Part shown: positions 1-7,553 of the stretch, piece by piece
How positions within the stretch are numbered: position 1 is the first letter of the stretch
How the letters are laid out: each line of letters begins with the position of its first letter
Source: an uncultured Bacillota bacterium
GTDB taxonomy: Bacteria > Bacillota > Clostridia > Oscillospirales > Oscillospiraceae
Assembly (NCBI GenBank): GCA_947383275.1
Contig: CANDCW010000026.1
Coordinates: 1-28,858 of the forward strand
Length of the DNA: 28,858 nucleotides
Direction: 5' to 3'
Notes under the pieces: model-generated
The model's database searches: none
What the model saw: only the letters and a program-made list of their open reading frames with translations
What the model was told of the DNA's origin: nothing
Program-made: the position numbers and the translations under genes

Positions 1-1
1 C

Positions 2-139
2 CAAACCTGGCTTCACTTCGACCTGGTGCCCGAGGAATTCCAGATTCGCGAGGGCGGCGCCGACTATACCGGCCGCCTGTGCGTCATCGGTTCCGATTTG
101 AAGGAGGATCAGCTGGAAAAGCTGTTCCTGCTGGCATGA
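2..139 (+). CDS. CobW-family GTP-binding protein, C-terminal fragment
   Basis: This is the 3' end of a gene that begins before the window. The 45 visible residues run in one frame to a TGA at 137-139. They include WLHFDLVPEE, then IREG, a DYTGRLCVIG stretch and a closing LEKLF. This resembles the C-terminal CobW_C domain of COG0523 metal-chaperone GTPases, where a tryptophan and a GRLVxIG-type strand are common. The family moves metals (Zn, Co, Ni) onto client proteins using GTP. The next gene starts about 10 bases after this stop and is also CobW-like, so the two probably form one operon. The GTPase domain itself cannot be seen here. Confidence 0.6.
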   Translation, partial: QTWLHFDLVPEEFQIREGGADYTGRLCVIGSDLKEDQLEKLFLLA

Positions 140-149
140 GGTGACCGAC

Positions 150-1097
150 ATGCCCGATTCACGGATCCCGCTCTATTTAATCACCGGCTTCCTGGACAGT
201 GGCAAGACCACTCTGCTGTCCGACACGCTGAATATGGACTACTTTAACGACGGCCAGCGCACTGTCTTGCTCATGTGCGAAGACGGCGAGGAGGAGTATG
301 ACCAGGAATTTCTGTCCAAACGCAACTGCCGCCTGATTCCCATCGAAAACCAGGAGCAGCTGAACACCGAGTTTCTCAAGGAAGTGGACCGCCGCTACCA
401 GCCCGAGCGGGTCCTGCTGGAGTTCAACGGCATGTGGCCGGTAGACGTGCTGCGCACGTGCCGTCTGCCCAAAAGCTGGGGCCTATACCAGGCGATCCAT
501 GTGGTGGACGGCTCCACCTTTGAAATGTATCTGAACAACATGCAGTCCATGTTTATCGACATGGTTACCGAGGCGGACATGGTGCTGTTTAACCGCTGTA
601 CCGCAGACATGCCCCTGTCTGGGTGGAAGCGGTCGGTCCGGGCGGTAAACCGGATGTGCGAGATTGTTTTTGAAGACGTCAAGGGTGAGGAGCTGGAGGT
701 GGAGGACATCCTCCCCTGCTCCCTGGAGGAGGCCCACATCACCTTGGACGACCCCGATTACGGTATCTGGTATCTGGATATTCAAGAGCACCCAGACCGT
801 TATGTGGGTAAAACCATCACCTACAAGGCGCAGGCCATGACAGGCATGAAACTGCCCAAGGGCTCCTTTGTCCCGGGCCGCAACGCCATGACCTGCTGCG
901 TGGAGGACATCCGCTTCTTCGGCTTCTTGTGTAAGTACGACAAAGCCCGCTCCCTGCGCAAGGGGGAGTGGATCACCATTACCGCCGAGATCAAATGGGA
1001 GCACGCCGACGTCTACGAGGACGAGGGTGTAGTGCTCTACGCCCAGTTAGTGGAGAAAGCTGAGGCCCCCAAGGACCCGCTGGTATATTTCCGATAA
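150..1097 (+). CDS. CobW-like GTPase fused to a TIGR03943/DUF1980-like C-terminal domain
   Basis: The N-terminal half is a CobW/COG0523-type P-loop GTPase, with the Walker A motif GFLDSGKTT near residues 13-21 and a LLEFNG strand as the likely Walker B region. The GCxCC metal-binding motif typical of CobW proteins is not visible between them. The C-terminal third (about residues 210-315) has HPDRYVGKTITYKA, then FVPGRNAMTCC, VEDIRFFGFL and a closing strand. This pattern matches the soluble tail of TIGR03943 proteins, which act with a permease and carry a TCCxAD-like site. I infer a metal-linked GTPase. ATG at 150 was preferred over GTG at 141 because GAGGTGA lies just upstream of 150. The stop is followed directly by a strong terminator. 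Confidence 0.7.
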   Translation: MPDSRIPLYLITGFLDSGKTTLLSDTLNMDYFNDGQRTVLLMCEDGEEEYDQEFLSKRNCRLIPIENQEQLNTEFLKEVDRRYQPERVLLEFNGMWPVDVLRTCRLPKSWGLYQAIHVVDGSTFEMYLNNMQSMFIDMVTEADMVLFNRCTADMPLSGWKRSVRAVNRMCEIVFEDVKGEELEVEDILPCSLEEAHITLDDPDYGIWYLDIQEHPDRYVGKTITYKAQAMTGMKLPKGSFVPGRNAMTCCVEDIRFFGFLCKYDKARSLRKGEWITITAEIKWEHADVYEDEGVVLYAQLVEKAEAPKDPLVYFR

Positions 1098-1102
1098 ACG
1101 CT

Positions 1103-1140
1103 AAAAATCCCCCGCGCCGCATCTGGCGCGGGGGATTTTT
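1103..1140. terminator. Bidirectional intrinsic terminator between convergent genes
   Basis: A perfect 16-bp stem (1103-1118 with 1125-1140, loop GCATCT) has a GC core of CCCCCGCGCC flanked by A5 and T5 runs. It therefore gives a U-tract in both directions. It ends the GTPase gene on the plus strand and abuts the stop codon of the symporter gene on the minus strand. Confidence 0.92.
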
Positions 1141-2526
1141 TTACTTTGGTCCAAACTGATTCCAATAGCCCATCACAAAGATAAACAGCACGATTAGCGG
1201 CAGGACATAGCTGACGTAAACCCGTACCCCCTTGGGGAAGGCCAGGCCATCGCCCTGGTTGGCCTCGGCCAGAAAATGATCCCAACCCCAGCCCCTTCTG
1301 CTGGTGCAGAACAGCAGGTACAGCAGCGATCCCAGGGGCAGAATGTTTTGGGAAACCAGGAAATCCTCGATTCCGGACACGTCCATCCCCAGCACAGTGA
1401 AGCCGGACCACAGATTGGACCCCAGCACGCAGGGCATGGACAGCACCAGCACGCCTAAAAAGTTGACCAGCACTGCCTTTTTCCGGGAAAAGCCCCATCG
1501 GTCCATGGTGAAGGAGATGATGTTTTCAAACACGGCAATTACCGTGGACAGCGCGGCAAAGGACAGGAACAGGAAGAACATCCCGCCCCACAGCCGGCCC
1601 ATGGGCATGGCGTTGAAGATATTGGGCAGGGTCACGAAAACCAGCGCGGGGCCCTCCCCGGTGGATACGCCAAACGCGGAGCAGGCGGGGAAAATAATCA
1701 GCCCCGCCACAAAGGCCACACAGGTGTCCAGCACGCCGATGCGCAGGGCCTCCCCGGCCAGCCGGTGCTCCTTGCCAATGTAGCTGCCGAAAATGGCGAT
1801 GGCCCCAATGCCAAGCGACAGGGTAAAAAACGCCTGTCCCATGGCGGCAAAGACCGCTTCGCCCAAAATCCAATTGCCGCCGGCGTCATAGGTCAGGTTG
1901 TGGAAATTGGGCTGGAGGTAGAATCGCAGGCCCTCGCCCGCTCCCTCCAGCAGAACGGAGTTCACTGCCAGCACCACCATAAGGGCCAGCAGGCAGAGCA
2001 TCATTACCTTGTTCACCCGCTCCACGCCGTTGCGCAGGCCCTGGGCGCATACCAGCATCCCGATACACACCACAACCACCATGTAGGCCGTCATGGTCCC
2101 GGGCCGGCTGAGCAGATCGCCAAATTTCCCGGCCACGCCTTCCGCGTCCAGCCCCGCAAAGCTGCCCCGGAGTATCTCCACAAAGTAGTACAGCAGCCAC
2201 CCGGCAATTACGGTATAGAACATCATCAGCAGATAGTTGCCCGCAAAGCCCATATAGCTGTACCAGTGCCATTTTGAGCCCTTGGGCTCCAAGCGCTGGA
2301 AAGACAGGGCGATGCTCCGCTGGCTGGCCCGGCCCACGGCCAGCTCCATCACCATAACAGGCAGGCCCAGAATGACCAGAAACAGCAGATACAGCAGCAC
2401 AAAAGCCGCTCCGCCGTACTTTCCCGTGATATAGGGAAACCGCCACACATTGCCCAATCCAATGGCGCACCCCGCCGAGATGAGCACAAAGCCCAGGCGA
2501 GAGGAAAATGTTTCTCTTTTCTCCAT
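1141..2526 (-). CDS. Sodium:neurotransmitter symporter (NSS/SNF) family transporter
   Basis: A 461-residue multi-pass membrane protein of the LeuT/MhsT family, which imports amino acids or related solutes with Na+. The signature GLGNVWRFPY of the unwound first helix is near residue 25, followed by a GGAAF turn and about a dozen hydrophobic segments through to the C-terminus. The length fits bacterial members. ATG at 2526 has GGAGG 8 bases upstream; an in-frame TTG 15 bases earlier is less likely because it overlaps that ribosome binding site. A sigma-A promoter lies at 2559-2587. The gene is monocistronic and converges on the terminator at 1103-1140. The substrate cannot be read from the sequence. 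Confidence 0.93.
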   Translation of the reverse strand: MEKRETFSSRLGFVLISAGCAIGLGNVWRFPYITGKYGGAAFVLLYLLFLVILGLPVMVMELAVGRASQRSIALSFQRLEPKGSKWHWYSYMGFAGNYLLMMFYTVIAGWLLYYFVEILRGSFAGLDAEGVAGKFGDLLSRPGTMTAYMVVVVCIGMLVCAQGLRNGVERVNKVMMLCLLALMVVLAVNSVLLEGAGEGLRFYLQPNFHNLTYDAGGNWILGEAVFAAMGQAFFTLSLGIGAIAIFGSYIGKEHRLAGEALRIGVLDTCVAFVAGLIIFPACSAFGVSTGEGPALVFVTLPNIFNAMPMGRLWGGMFFLFLSFAALSTVIAVFENIISFTMDRWGFSRKKAVLVNFLGVLVLSMPCVLGSNLWSGFTVLGMDVSGIEDFLVSQNILPLGSLLYLLFCTSRRGWGWDHFLAEANQGDGLAFPKGVRVYVSYVLPLIVLFIFVMGYWNQFGPK

Positions 2527-2558
2527 AATTTTTGCCTCCAATCAAATACAACGCTCTT

Positions 2559-2587
2559 ATTTTACATACTTGTTCTCTGCGGGTCAA
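2559..2587 (-). promoter_or_regulatory. Sigma-A promoter of the symporter gene
   Basis: On the minus strand, TTGACC is followed by a 17-base spacer and TAAAAT, about 33 bases before the ATG. Confidence 0.75.
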
Positions 2588-2617
2588 GACTTTCTTTTAT
2601 TCCCCTTCATTTTCCTC

Positions 2618-2645
2618 TTGACAACTGGAATTTTTGCGCTATAAT
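2618..2645 (+). promoter_or_regulatory. Sigma-A promoter of the radical SAM operon
   Basis: A consensus TTGACA, 16-base spacer and consensus TATAAT lie 50 bases before the ATG of the radical SAM gene. It is arranged back to back with the symporter promoter. Confidence 0.85.
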
Positions 2646-2695
2646 AACAGTACATTAGTTCTATAGAACGTATTTTCGTCAAGGAGGGCCCGCCC

Positions 2696-3961
2696 ATGGA
2701 ATTGCTGGACAAACTGAATATCCTAGCTGACGCCGCCAAATACGACGCGGCCTGCACCTCCAGCGGCCTGGACCGTTCCGGAAGGCCGGGAGCCATCGGC
2801 AGCACCACTCTGGCCGGATGCTGCCACTCTTTCTCCGCAGACGGGCGGTGCGTCACGCTGCTGAAGGTGCTGCAAACCAACGTGTGCGTCTACGACTGCC
2901 AGTACTGCGTCAACCGGCGGTCCAACGATGTGCCCAGGGCGGCGTTCACCCCGGAGGAGCTGTGCGAGCTGACCATCGGCTTTTACCGGCGCAACTACAT
3001 TGAGGGGCTGTTTCTGTCCTCGGCGGTGGTGCGCAGCCCGGATTACACCACCGAACTGATGATCCGCACCCTGCGCATTCTCCGGGAGACACACCGGTTT
3101 GGCGGCTACATCCACGCCAAGGCCATCCCGGGCGCGGACCCGCTGCTCACCCGGCAGCTGGGCCTGCTGGCTGACCGGCTGTCGGTAAACATTGAACTGC
3201 CCAGCTCCTCCAGCCTGGCCCTGCTGGCCCCAGACAAGAAAAAGGAGGCCATCCTCACCCCCATGGGCCAGATCCGGGACGGGATCTCCGCTTCCAAGCA
3301 GGAAATCGCAGTGTACCGCCATGCCCCCCGGTTTGCTCCGGCGGGGCAGTCCACCCAAATGATTGTAGGGGCCACCCCGGAGAGCGACCGCCACATCCTC
3401 ACCCTCACCCAGGCGCTCTACGACCGCTACCAGCTCAAGCGGGTGTTCTACTCCGCCTATATGCCGGTGTCCTCCAGCCCGCTGCTTCCCGTGGCGGAGG
3501 GCTTTCGTCCGCCGCTGCTCCGGGAGCACCGGCTGTACCAGGCGGATTGGCTGCTCCGGTACTACCACTTCCGGGCGGAGGAAATTCTGGACGAGTCCCA
3601 GCCCGACCTGGACCCCCGGATGGATCCCAAGTGCTGCTGGGCTCTGCGCCACCTGGATTTCTTCCCTATAGAGGTCAACCGGGCCGACTACGAAGCCCTG
3701 CTCCGCGTGCCGGGGCTGGGGGTGCAGTCGGCCAAGCGCATTTTAAGGGCAAGGCGGGTAGGCGCCCTTAATTTTGAGGGGCTGAAACGGCTGGGCGTGG
3801 TGCTGAAGCGGGCCCAGTATTTCCTCACCTGCTCCGGCCGGATGATGGCCGGACTGCGGGTCAATGAGGACGGCCTGCTCCGCCATCTGGTTTCTCTGGA
3901 GGCTCCCGCCCTGGCGGAACCCGCGCCCGAGCAGCTGTCGCTGTTTGACAGCGCCGTTTAG
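2696..3961 (+). CDS. Putative DNA modification/repair radical SAM protein (TIGR03916 type)
   Basis: A 421-residue radical SAM enzyme. The iron-sulfur motif CxxxCxxC is at C64, C68 and C71 (CVYDCQYC), followed by VNRRSNDVPRA and LFLSSAVVRSPDYT, which are typical of the family called rSAM_link_UDG. The last 90 residues contain a helix-hairpin-helix segment (LLRVPGLGVQSAKRI), which suggests contact with DNA. The family is defined by its constant pairing with a TIGR03915 protein, often itself fused to a uracil-DNA glycosylase-like domain. Here that partner follows after 12 bases. AAGGAGG sits 8 bases before the ATG. The reaction is unknown for the family; a role in DNA modification or repair is inference from genome context. 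Confidence 0.92.
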   Translation: MELLDKLNILADAAKYDAACTSSGLDRSGRPGAIGSTTLAGCCHSFSADGRCVTLLKVLQTNVCVYDCQYCVNRRSNDVPRAAFTPEELCELTIGFYRRNYIEGLFLSSAVVRSPDYTTELMIRTLRILRETHRFGGYIHAKAIPGADPLLTRQLGLLADRLSVNIELPSSSSLALLAPDKKKEAILTPMGQIRDGISASKQEIAVYRHAPRFAPAGQSTQMIVGATPESDRHILTLTQALYDRYQLKRVFYSAYMPVSSSPLLPVAEGFRPPLLREHRLYQADWLLRYYHFRAEEILDESQPDLDPRMDPKCCWALRHLDFFPIEVNRADYEALLRVPGLGVQSAKRILRARRVGALNFEGLKRLGVVLKRAQYFLTCSGRMMAGLRVNEDGLLRHLVSLEAPALAEPAPEQLSLFDSAV

Positions 3962-3973
3962 GGAGGTGTTTTT

Positions 3974-4774
3974 ATGCCTTGGACTCAAATTTCCTGCCAA
4001 TATGACGGCACTTATTCCGGCTTTCTCTCCTGTCTATTTGACTGCTACGTCGCCCAGGAGGAACCGGTGGAGTTCCGCACGCCTGGCGACATGTGCTGCT
4101 CCCTCTATCCCCTGCGGGCTGTAGAAACCAACGTGGACCACGCCCGGCGGGTATACAAGTCTTTCGCCAAGTTCGGGGCCGAGGGCCGGCGGCTGGCAGT
4201 GCGGTGTTTCCTCACCTGCCTCCCCGACAAGGAACTGTGGCTGTGGCGGCTGATCCGTCTGGGCTACGCGTTAGGGCCCGCGATCGGCCGCTGCCTTACC
4301 GACCCCACGGTGGACAGGGTGCGCAAGGCGGTATGGCATCTGGAGCATGAAACTCACCAGTACAAGGGCTTTACCCGCTTCTCCCAGCTGGACGGAGTGC
4401 TGGTGGGGGAAATCGAACCGAAAAACCGGGTCCTTCCACTGCTGCGCCCCCACTTTTGCGGAAGGTTTCCCCAGGAGAATTTTGTCCTCCACGACCGCAC
4501 CCATTCCGAGGCCCTATTCCACCAGCCGGGCGCCAACGGCTGGGCCATCCTTCCGGTGGAGGACTTCCAAATAGGCCCTGCCGGGGAAGCCGAACTGGCC
4601 TACCGGAGGCTGTGGCGGGCCTTCTACGACACCATTGCCATTGAGGGCCGGTACAACCCCAAATGCCGCATGACCCATATGCCCAAGCGCTACTGGGCCA
4701 TGATGACCGAGTTTCAAAAGGACTGGGACACCGCCCTGCCAGAGGTGCACACCTCGCCCTCCGCACCCAAATAG
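3974..4774 (+). CDS. TIGR03915-type DNA metabolism protein (DUF4130)
   Basis: A 266-residue protein and partner of the preceding radical SAM gene, separated by 12 bases with GGGAGG before the ATG. Recognisable family stretches are YDGTYSGFLSC at the N-terminus, then a run ending HETHQYKGFTRFSQL, HFCGRFPQENFVLHDRTH, and YKRYW-like MPKRYWAMMTEF near the end. In many bacteria this domain continues into a C-terminal uracil-DNA glycosylase superfamily domain. Here the protein stops at about 266 residues, so it is the short form, and no glycosylase gene follows within the window. Its biochemical function is not known. Confidence 0.9.
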   Translation: MPWTQISCQYDGTYSGFLSCLFDCYVAQEEPVEFRTPGDMCCSLYPLRAVETNVDHARRVYKSFAKFGAEGRRLAVRCFLTCLPDKELWLWRLIRLGYALGPAIGRCLTDPTVDRVRKAVWHLEHETHQYKGFTRFSQLDGVLVGEIEPKNRVLPLLRPHFCGRFPQENFVLHDRTHSEALFHQPGANGWAILPVEDFQIGPAGEAELAYRRLWRAFYDTIAIEGRYNPKCRMTHMPKRYWAMMTEFQKDWDTALPEVHTSPSAPK

Positions 4775-5246
4775 GGTATCATTCTCCCGATGTAAACCGC
4801 CAGTTGACAAAAAAAATGTCATCACTGGACGAGTGGAGAGTATTTTAAAGAGTCAAAGCGGCCTGACGGCGGAGTGGAACACCGAATTGGTCTCCACTGA
4901 CATAAAGGCCGGAGCCGCCCGCTGCCATTCGAGTGGGCCTGTTCCGAGATCAAAAGCTGGTTATTTGGTATGAGGAGCGGATGATAGATACCATTCGCAA
5001 TGGCACGCCCGCCACGATACCTGCCTGGTTCCGCACCCAGGAAATTGAACTGGAGCTTGGCGTCTACTGTGAGGCGGCGGTGTACACCGGCGAATATGGC
5101 CGCCAGCGGATCTACCCGGACCTCTCCCCCAAAGCTACCCCCACGCGGAGGGAAGCAGCCCTTCCAGCGCCGCATACACAGGCAGCTGCGCCCCCTCCGG
5201 CTGGGAATTCTAAGAAAATTCCTCTCTCAAAAACCGGCAAAGGGGC
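4775..5246. other. Stretch with no convincing gene; possible gene remnant
   Basis: About 470 bases lie between the TIGR03915 gene and the nrdR promoter. One plus-strand frame stays open from GTG 4933 to 5286 (117 codons) and starts with GLFRDQKLVIWYEER, then AWFRTQEIELELGVYC and YTGEYGRQRIYPD. These look protein-like for about 65 residues, but the frame then dissolves into Pro/Ala-rich sequence and runs through the nrdR promoter. There is no good ribosome binding site. Upstream pieces in other frames are also short. I do not recognise a family. It may be a decayed gene or a short, fast-evolving one. No RNA structure or terminator was obvious. Confidence 0.3.
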
Positions 5247-5276
5247 TTGTATATTTCCCGTATTATATGGTATAAT
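5247..5276 (+). promoter_or_regulatory. Sigma-A promoter of nrdR
   Basis: TTGTAT, 18-base spacer and a consensus TATAAT are placed 43 bases before the nrdR start. Confidence 0.65.
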
Positions 5277-5318
5277 GTGGTACTAAATCGATCCCAAACA
5301 CAATAGGAGGTATGCGCC

Positions 5319-5774
5319 ATGAAATGTCCCTACTGCGGCTTCCTGGAGAGCAAGGTTGTGGATTCCCGTCCCGCTGACGAGGGTGCCAGCATCCGCCGCC
5401 GCCGCGAGTGCCTGTCCTGCCACAAGCGGTTCACCACCTATGAGACCATGGAGAGCCTGCCCCTGATGGTTATCAAGAAAGATGGCAGCCGCCAGAGCTT
5501 CGACCGGGGAAAGGTGATGGGCGGATTGATCCGGGCCTGCGAAAAGCGGCCTGTCTCCTACCAGGCCCTGGAGGGAACCGTGGCCGAAATCGAACAGGTC
5601 CTGCAAAATCAAATGGACCGGGAAATCAGCTCCGCCAAAATCGGTGAACTGGTCATGGAGCGGCTGAAAACGCTGGACGAGGTGGCCTATGTCCGCTTTG
5701 CCTCCGTCTACCGGGAGTTTAAGGACATCGATACCTTTATGGCCGAACTGCACAAGCTGTTGAAGGATAAATGA
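5319..5774 (+). CDS. nrdR: Transcriptional repressor NrdR
   Basis: A 151-residue repressor of ribonucleotide reductase genes that senses ATP/dATP. The N-terminal zinc ribbon uses C3, C6, C31 and C34 (CPYC and CLSC). It is followed by RFTTYE and an ATP-cone domain from about residue 47, including VIKKDGSRQSFDRGKV. The length matches the family norm of 150-160. AGGAGG is 8 bases before the ATG. It has its own promoter and terminator and is monocistronic. No nrd genes or clear NrdR boxes are present in the window, so its targets lie elsewhere. Confidence 0.97.
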   Translation: MKCPYCGFLESKVVDSRPADEGASIRRRRECLSCHKRFTTYETMESLPLMVIKKDGSRQSFDRGKVMGGLIRACEKRPVSYQALEGTVAEIEQVLQNQMDREISSAKIGELVMERLKTLDEVAYVRFASVYREFKDIDTFMAELHKLLKDK

Positions 5775-5800
5775 GGGCAGAAATTTACTTATATTATAAC

Positions 5801-5840
5801 AAATTCCTCACATCTCCCAAACGGGGGCTGTGAGGAATTT
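5801..5840. terminator. Hairpin downstream of nrdR
   Basis: A perfect 12-bp outer stem (5801-5812 with 5829-5840, AAATTCCTCACA and its complement) with a CCC/GGG inner pairing. The T run is short, so it may act with the second hairpin that follows. Confidence 0.6.
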
Positions 5841-5852
5841 GCCGTCTATAGA

Positions 5853-5880
5853 AAAAGCACGATTCTGCAATCGTGCTTTT
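5853..5880. terminator. Bidirectional intrinsic terminator between nrdR and the DUF1540 gene
   Basis: A perfect 12-bp stem (5853-5864 with 5869-5880, loop CTGC) with four T on the plus strand and five on the minus strand. It sits 40 bases beyond the stop of the minus-strand DUF1540 gene. Confidence 0.8.
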
Positions 5881-5920
5881 CGGTGCCGCGGCCCGGATGC
5901 CCAGCCGGCAGAGCCGCTTT

Positions 5921-6103
5921 TTATTTCGCGCCCAACTTGAAGGAGGCACACTCAGTGCCCTCACATTTGGTGGGGGCGCAGTCGCAGCAGCCCACCTTGA
6001 TGGAGTCCAGGGAGCAGCAGTTCTGGGCGCCGGAGTGGTAGGCGCAGGTGTCCACAGAGCAGCGGATACTGGTGTTGCAGGACCGTTTGTCGTTCATATT
6101 CAT
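5921..6103 (-). CDS. DUF1540 domain cysteine-rich small protein
   Basis: A 60-residue protein with ten cysteines (C9, 15, 20, 29, 30, 39, 40, 42, 47 and 52). The spacing IRCSVDTCAY, then NCCSLDSIKVGCCDC and a closing TECASFKL, fits the DUF1540 family of clostridia and bacilli. Members are small, probably metal-binding proteins of unknown role and are common in spore formers. AAGGAGG lies 10 bases before the chosen ATG; a second in-frame ATG two codons later is possible. It converges with nrdR and is followed by the terminator at 5853-5880. The cysteines are certain; metal binding is inferred. Confidence 0.85.
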   Translation of the reverse strand: MNMNDKRSCNTSIRCSVDTCAYHSGAQNCCSLDSIKVGCCDCAPTKCEGTECASFKLGAK

Positions 6104-6157
6104 AGCTAAAAACCCTCCTTGTTTGGATGGCTCTAGTATGCGGCGCCAGGAAACGCT

Positions 6158-7048
6158 CTATTCCCTCGGAGTACTGGATTTTTTTCCCTTTTTAAAAAAT
6201 TTGGGCTGGCGCGGGTCCAGATCCTCCGGCTGGACATCCACCACCTGAGGGATAAACCGGCCGGCAAACTTGCCCTGTCCCCGGTTCTTCACATAAAAAT
6301 AGCCGATGACAGAGAAGACCACAGCCCCGATGAAGTTGACAAACAGGTCCTTCATGGTATCCAGGATGCCCACATCCAGATAGCCGCCCAGGCCCAGAGA
6401 AATCTGCTGTCCGCCGGCAGTGACAACGATGGTGTCTACAATGTCCTCAATCAGCACCCGGTTGGTCCCTCCGGCAGGGTCCAGCATGACGGATGAGATC
6501 GTGTGGATTACCGTGTCCTTCTGCATGTCCAGAAACATAAGCTGGTCCATGGCACACTCAAAAAACTCCCACAGCACACCGATGGTCATGGAAAAGCAGA
6601 ACGCCACAATGGACATAAATACCGGCGACAGAGACAGGGAGAACTTCTCTGTCCGGTTCAGCATATCTACCAGGGCAAAGCCGATGGCGGCGCACAGAAA
6701 ACCGTTCAACGTATGGAGGATGGTGTCCCAGTGCTTGAATGTGGTGTAGAAGGAACTGATTTCCCCTAAAATTTCCGCGGCAAAAATGAAGAGCATGATA
6801 ATGATCTCCAGCGTATTGGGCAGATCAATCATCAGCGCCCGCTCGAACACCGTAGGCAGCAGGAACAGCACCAGGGTCAGGCCGCATAAAAAGACGCTCT
6901 CAAAGTCCTTGTTAAAAAACTGGGCTGCCATCATCACAATAACCAAAATGCGCAGGGTAAAATAGACCACAGCTACCGTCTTCTTTTGCCGCAGCGCGTT
7001 GTGGGCGGCAGACAGCGCAGCCCGCAATCCTTTTTTCTTTTTCATCAC
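6158..7048 (-). CDS. YjdF/DUF2238-like integral membrane protein
   Basis: A 296-residue membrane protein with a basic start (KKKKGLRAA) and about six hydrophobic segments between residues 25 and 270. A central HWDTILHTLNGFLCAAIGFAL segment and GVLWEFFECAMDQ resemble the DUF2238 (YjdF) family, whose function is unknown. The last 35 residues are charged and probably cytoplasmic. GTG at 7048 has AAGGGGG 8 bases upstream, while ATG one codon later has 11; either may be used. A good promoter lies at 7086-7114. The DUF1540 gene follows 54 bases downstream with its own ribosome binding site and could be co-transcribed. Confidence 0.7.
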   Translation of the reverse strand: MMKKKKGLRAALSAAHNALRQKKTVAVVYFTLRILVIVMMAAQFFNKDFESVFLCGLTLVLFLLPTVFERALMIDLPNTLEIIIMLFIFAAEILGEISSFYTTFKHWDTILHTLNGFLCAAIGFALVDMLNRTEKFSLSLSPVFMSIVAFCFSMTIGVLWEFFECAMDQLMFLDMQKDTVIHTISSVMLDPAGGTNRVLIEDIVDTIVVTAGGQQISLGLGGYLDVGILDTMKDLFVNFIGAVVFSVIGYFYVKNRGQGKFAGRFIPQVVDVQPEDLDPRQPKFFKKGKKSSTPRE

Positions 7049-7085
7049 AAAAGGCGCCCCCTTCTTAATGAAATCTTAATAAATG

Positions 7086-7114
7086 AGTATAGTCCCTTCC
7101 TTCCGGAAAGTCAA
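7086..7114 (-). promoter_or_regulatory. Sigma-A promoter of the YjdF-like gene
   Basis: On the minus strand, TTGACT, a 17-base spacer and TATACT. A second TTGACA lies 20 bases further upstream because GTCAAGCCGC is repeated directly (7110-7119 and 7130-7139). Confidence 0.75.
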
Positions 7115-7178
7115 GCCGCGAACCCCCTTGTCAAGCCGCAAGCCGCCGCCGCATAGACTGTTTCGGAGGTGATTTTAC

Positions 7179-7391
7179 ATGGACTTACGCAACAGGCAGA
7201 TTACGGTAGGCGAGCTGCTGGACAACCCAAAATCAAAGGCTGTGTTTCAACGCCGCTTCGGAAAATTCATGCGGCACCCCATGGTGGGCGCGGCCCGCTC
7301 CCTTTCCCTGGCTCAGCTGCAGGAGATGGCGTCGGTATATCTCCCTCAGAAAACCATCCAAGAAACCCTGAGAGAGCTGGAACAGCTTTAA
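7179..7391 (+). CDS. Small helical protein, unknown function
   Basis: A 70-residue protein with a clear ribosome binding site (CGGAGGTG, 8 bases before ATG 7179). The sequence ITVGELLDNPKSKAVFQ, then FMRHPMVGAARSLSLAQL and PQKTIQETLREL, resembles the short helical module often attached to secreted carbohydrate-active enzymes in gut bacteria. That module also has DNPxAKxVL and HPMxGMAxGxTLxQ. Here it stands alone, with no signal peptide. The resemblance is from memory and has not been tested. It lies 160 bases upstream of pgeF, which has its own promoter. Confidence 0.65.
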   Translation: MDLRNRQITVGELLDNPKSKAVFQRRFGKFMRHPMVGAARSLSLAQLQEMASVYLPQKTIQETLRELEQL

Positions 7392-7446
7392 GCAGTTTGC
7401 CCCGCTTCCGATAGAAAAACCTGTCTCAATTCTCCTTTGTTATGGG

Positions 7447-7475
7447 TTGCTATCTGATAGGTTTTAGGCTAAAAT
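7447..7475 (+). promoter_or_regulatory. Sigma-A promoter of pgeF
   Basis: TTGCTA, 17-base spacer and TAAAAT. The transcript would start just before a strong hairpin at 7487-7515. Confidence 0.7.
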
Positions 7476-7486
7476 AGGATAAAGTT

Positions 7487-7515
7487 GGTTTTCCGCCCCT
7501 ACGGGGCGGGAAACC
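7487..7515 (+). promoter_or_regulatory. Strong hairpin at the 5' end of the pgeF leader
   Basis: A 13-bp stem (7487-7499 with 7503-7515, loop TAC, one U-G pair) formed around CCGCCCC and GGGGCGG. It has no T-tract, so termination is unlikely. A leader-stabilising role or a dispersed palindrome is more plausible. Confidence 0.6.
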
Positions 7516-7553
7516 CTCAAATCATAAAATTTGGGAGGAACCCCGCCATAGAG

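Noticed and set aside
2723..3652. Minus-strand open frame of 309 codons inside the radical SAM gene
   Set aside because: It is antisense to a gene with intact catalytic motifs and a strong promoter.
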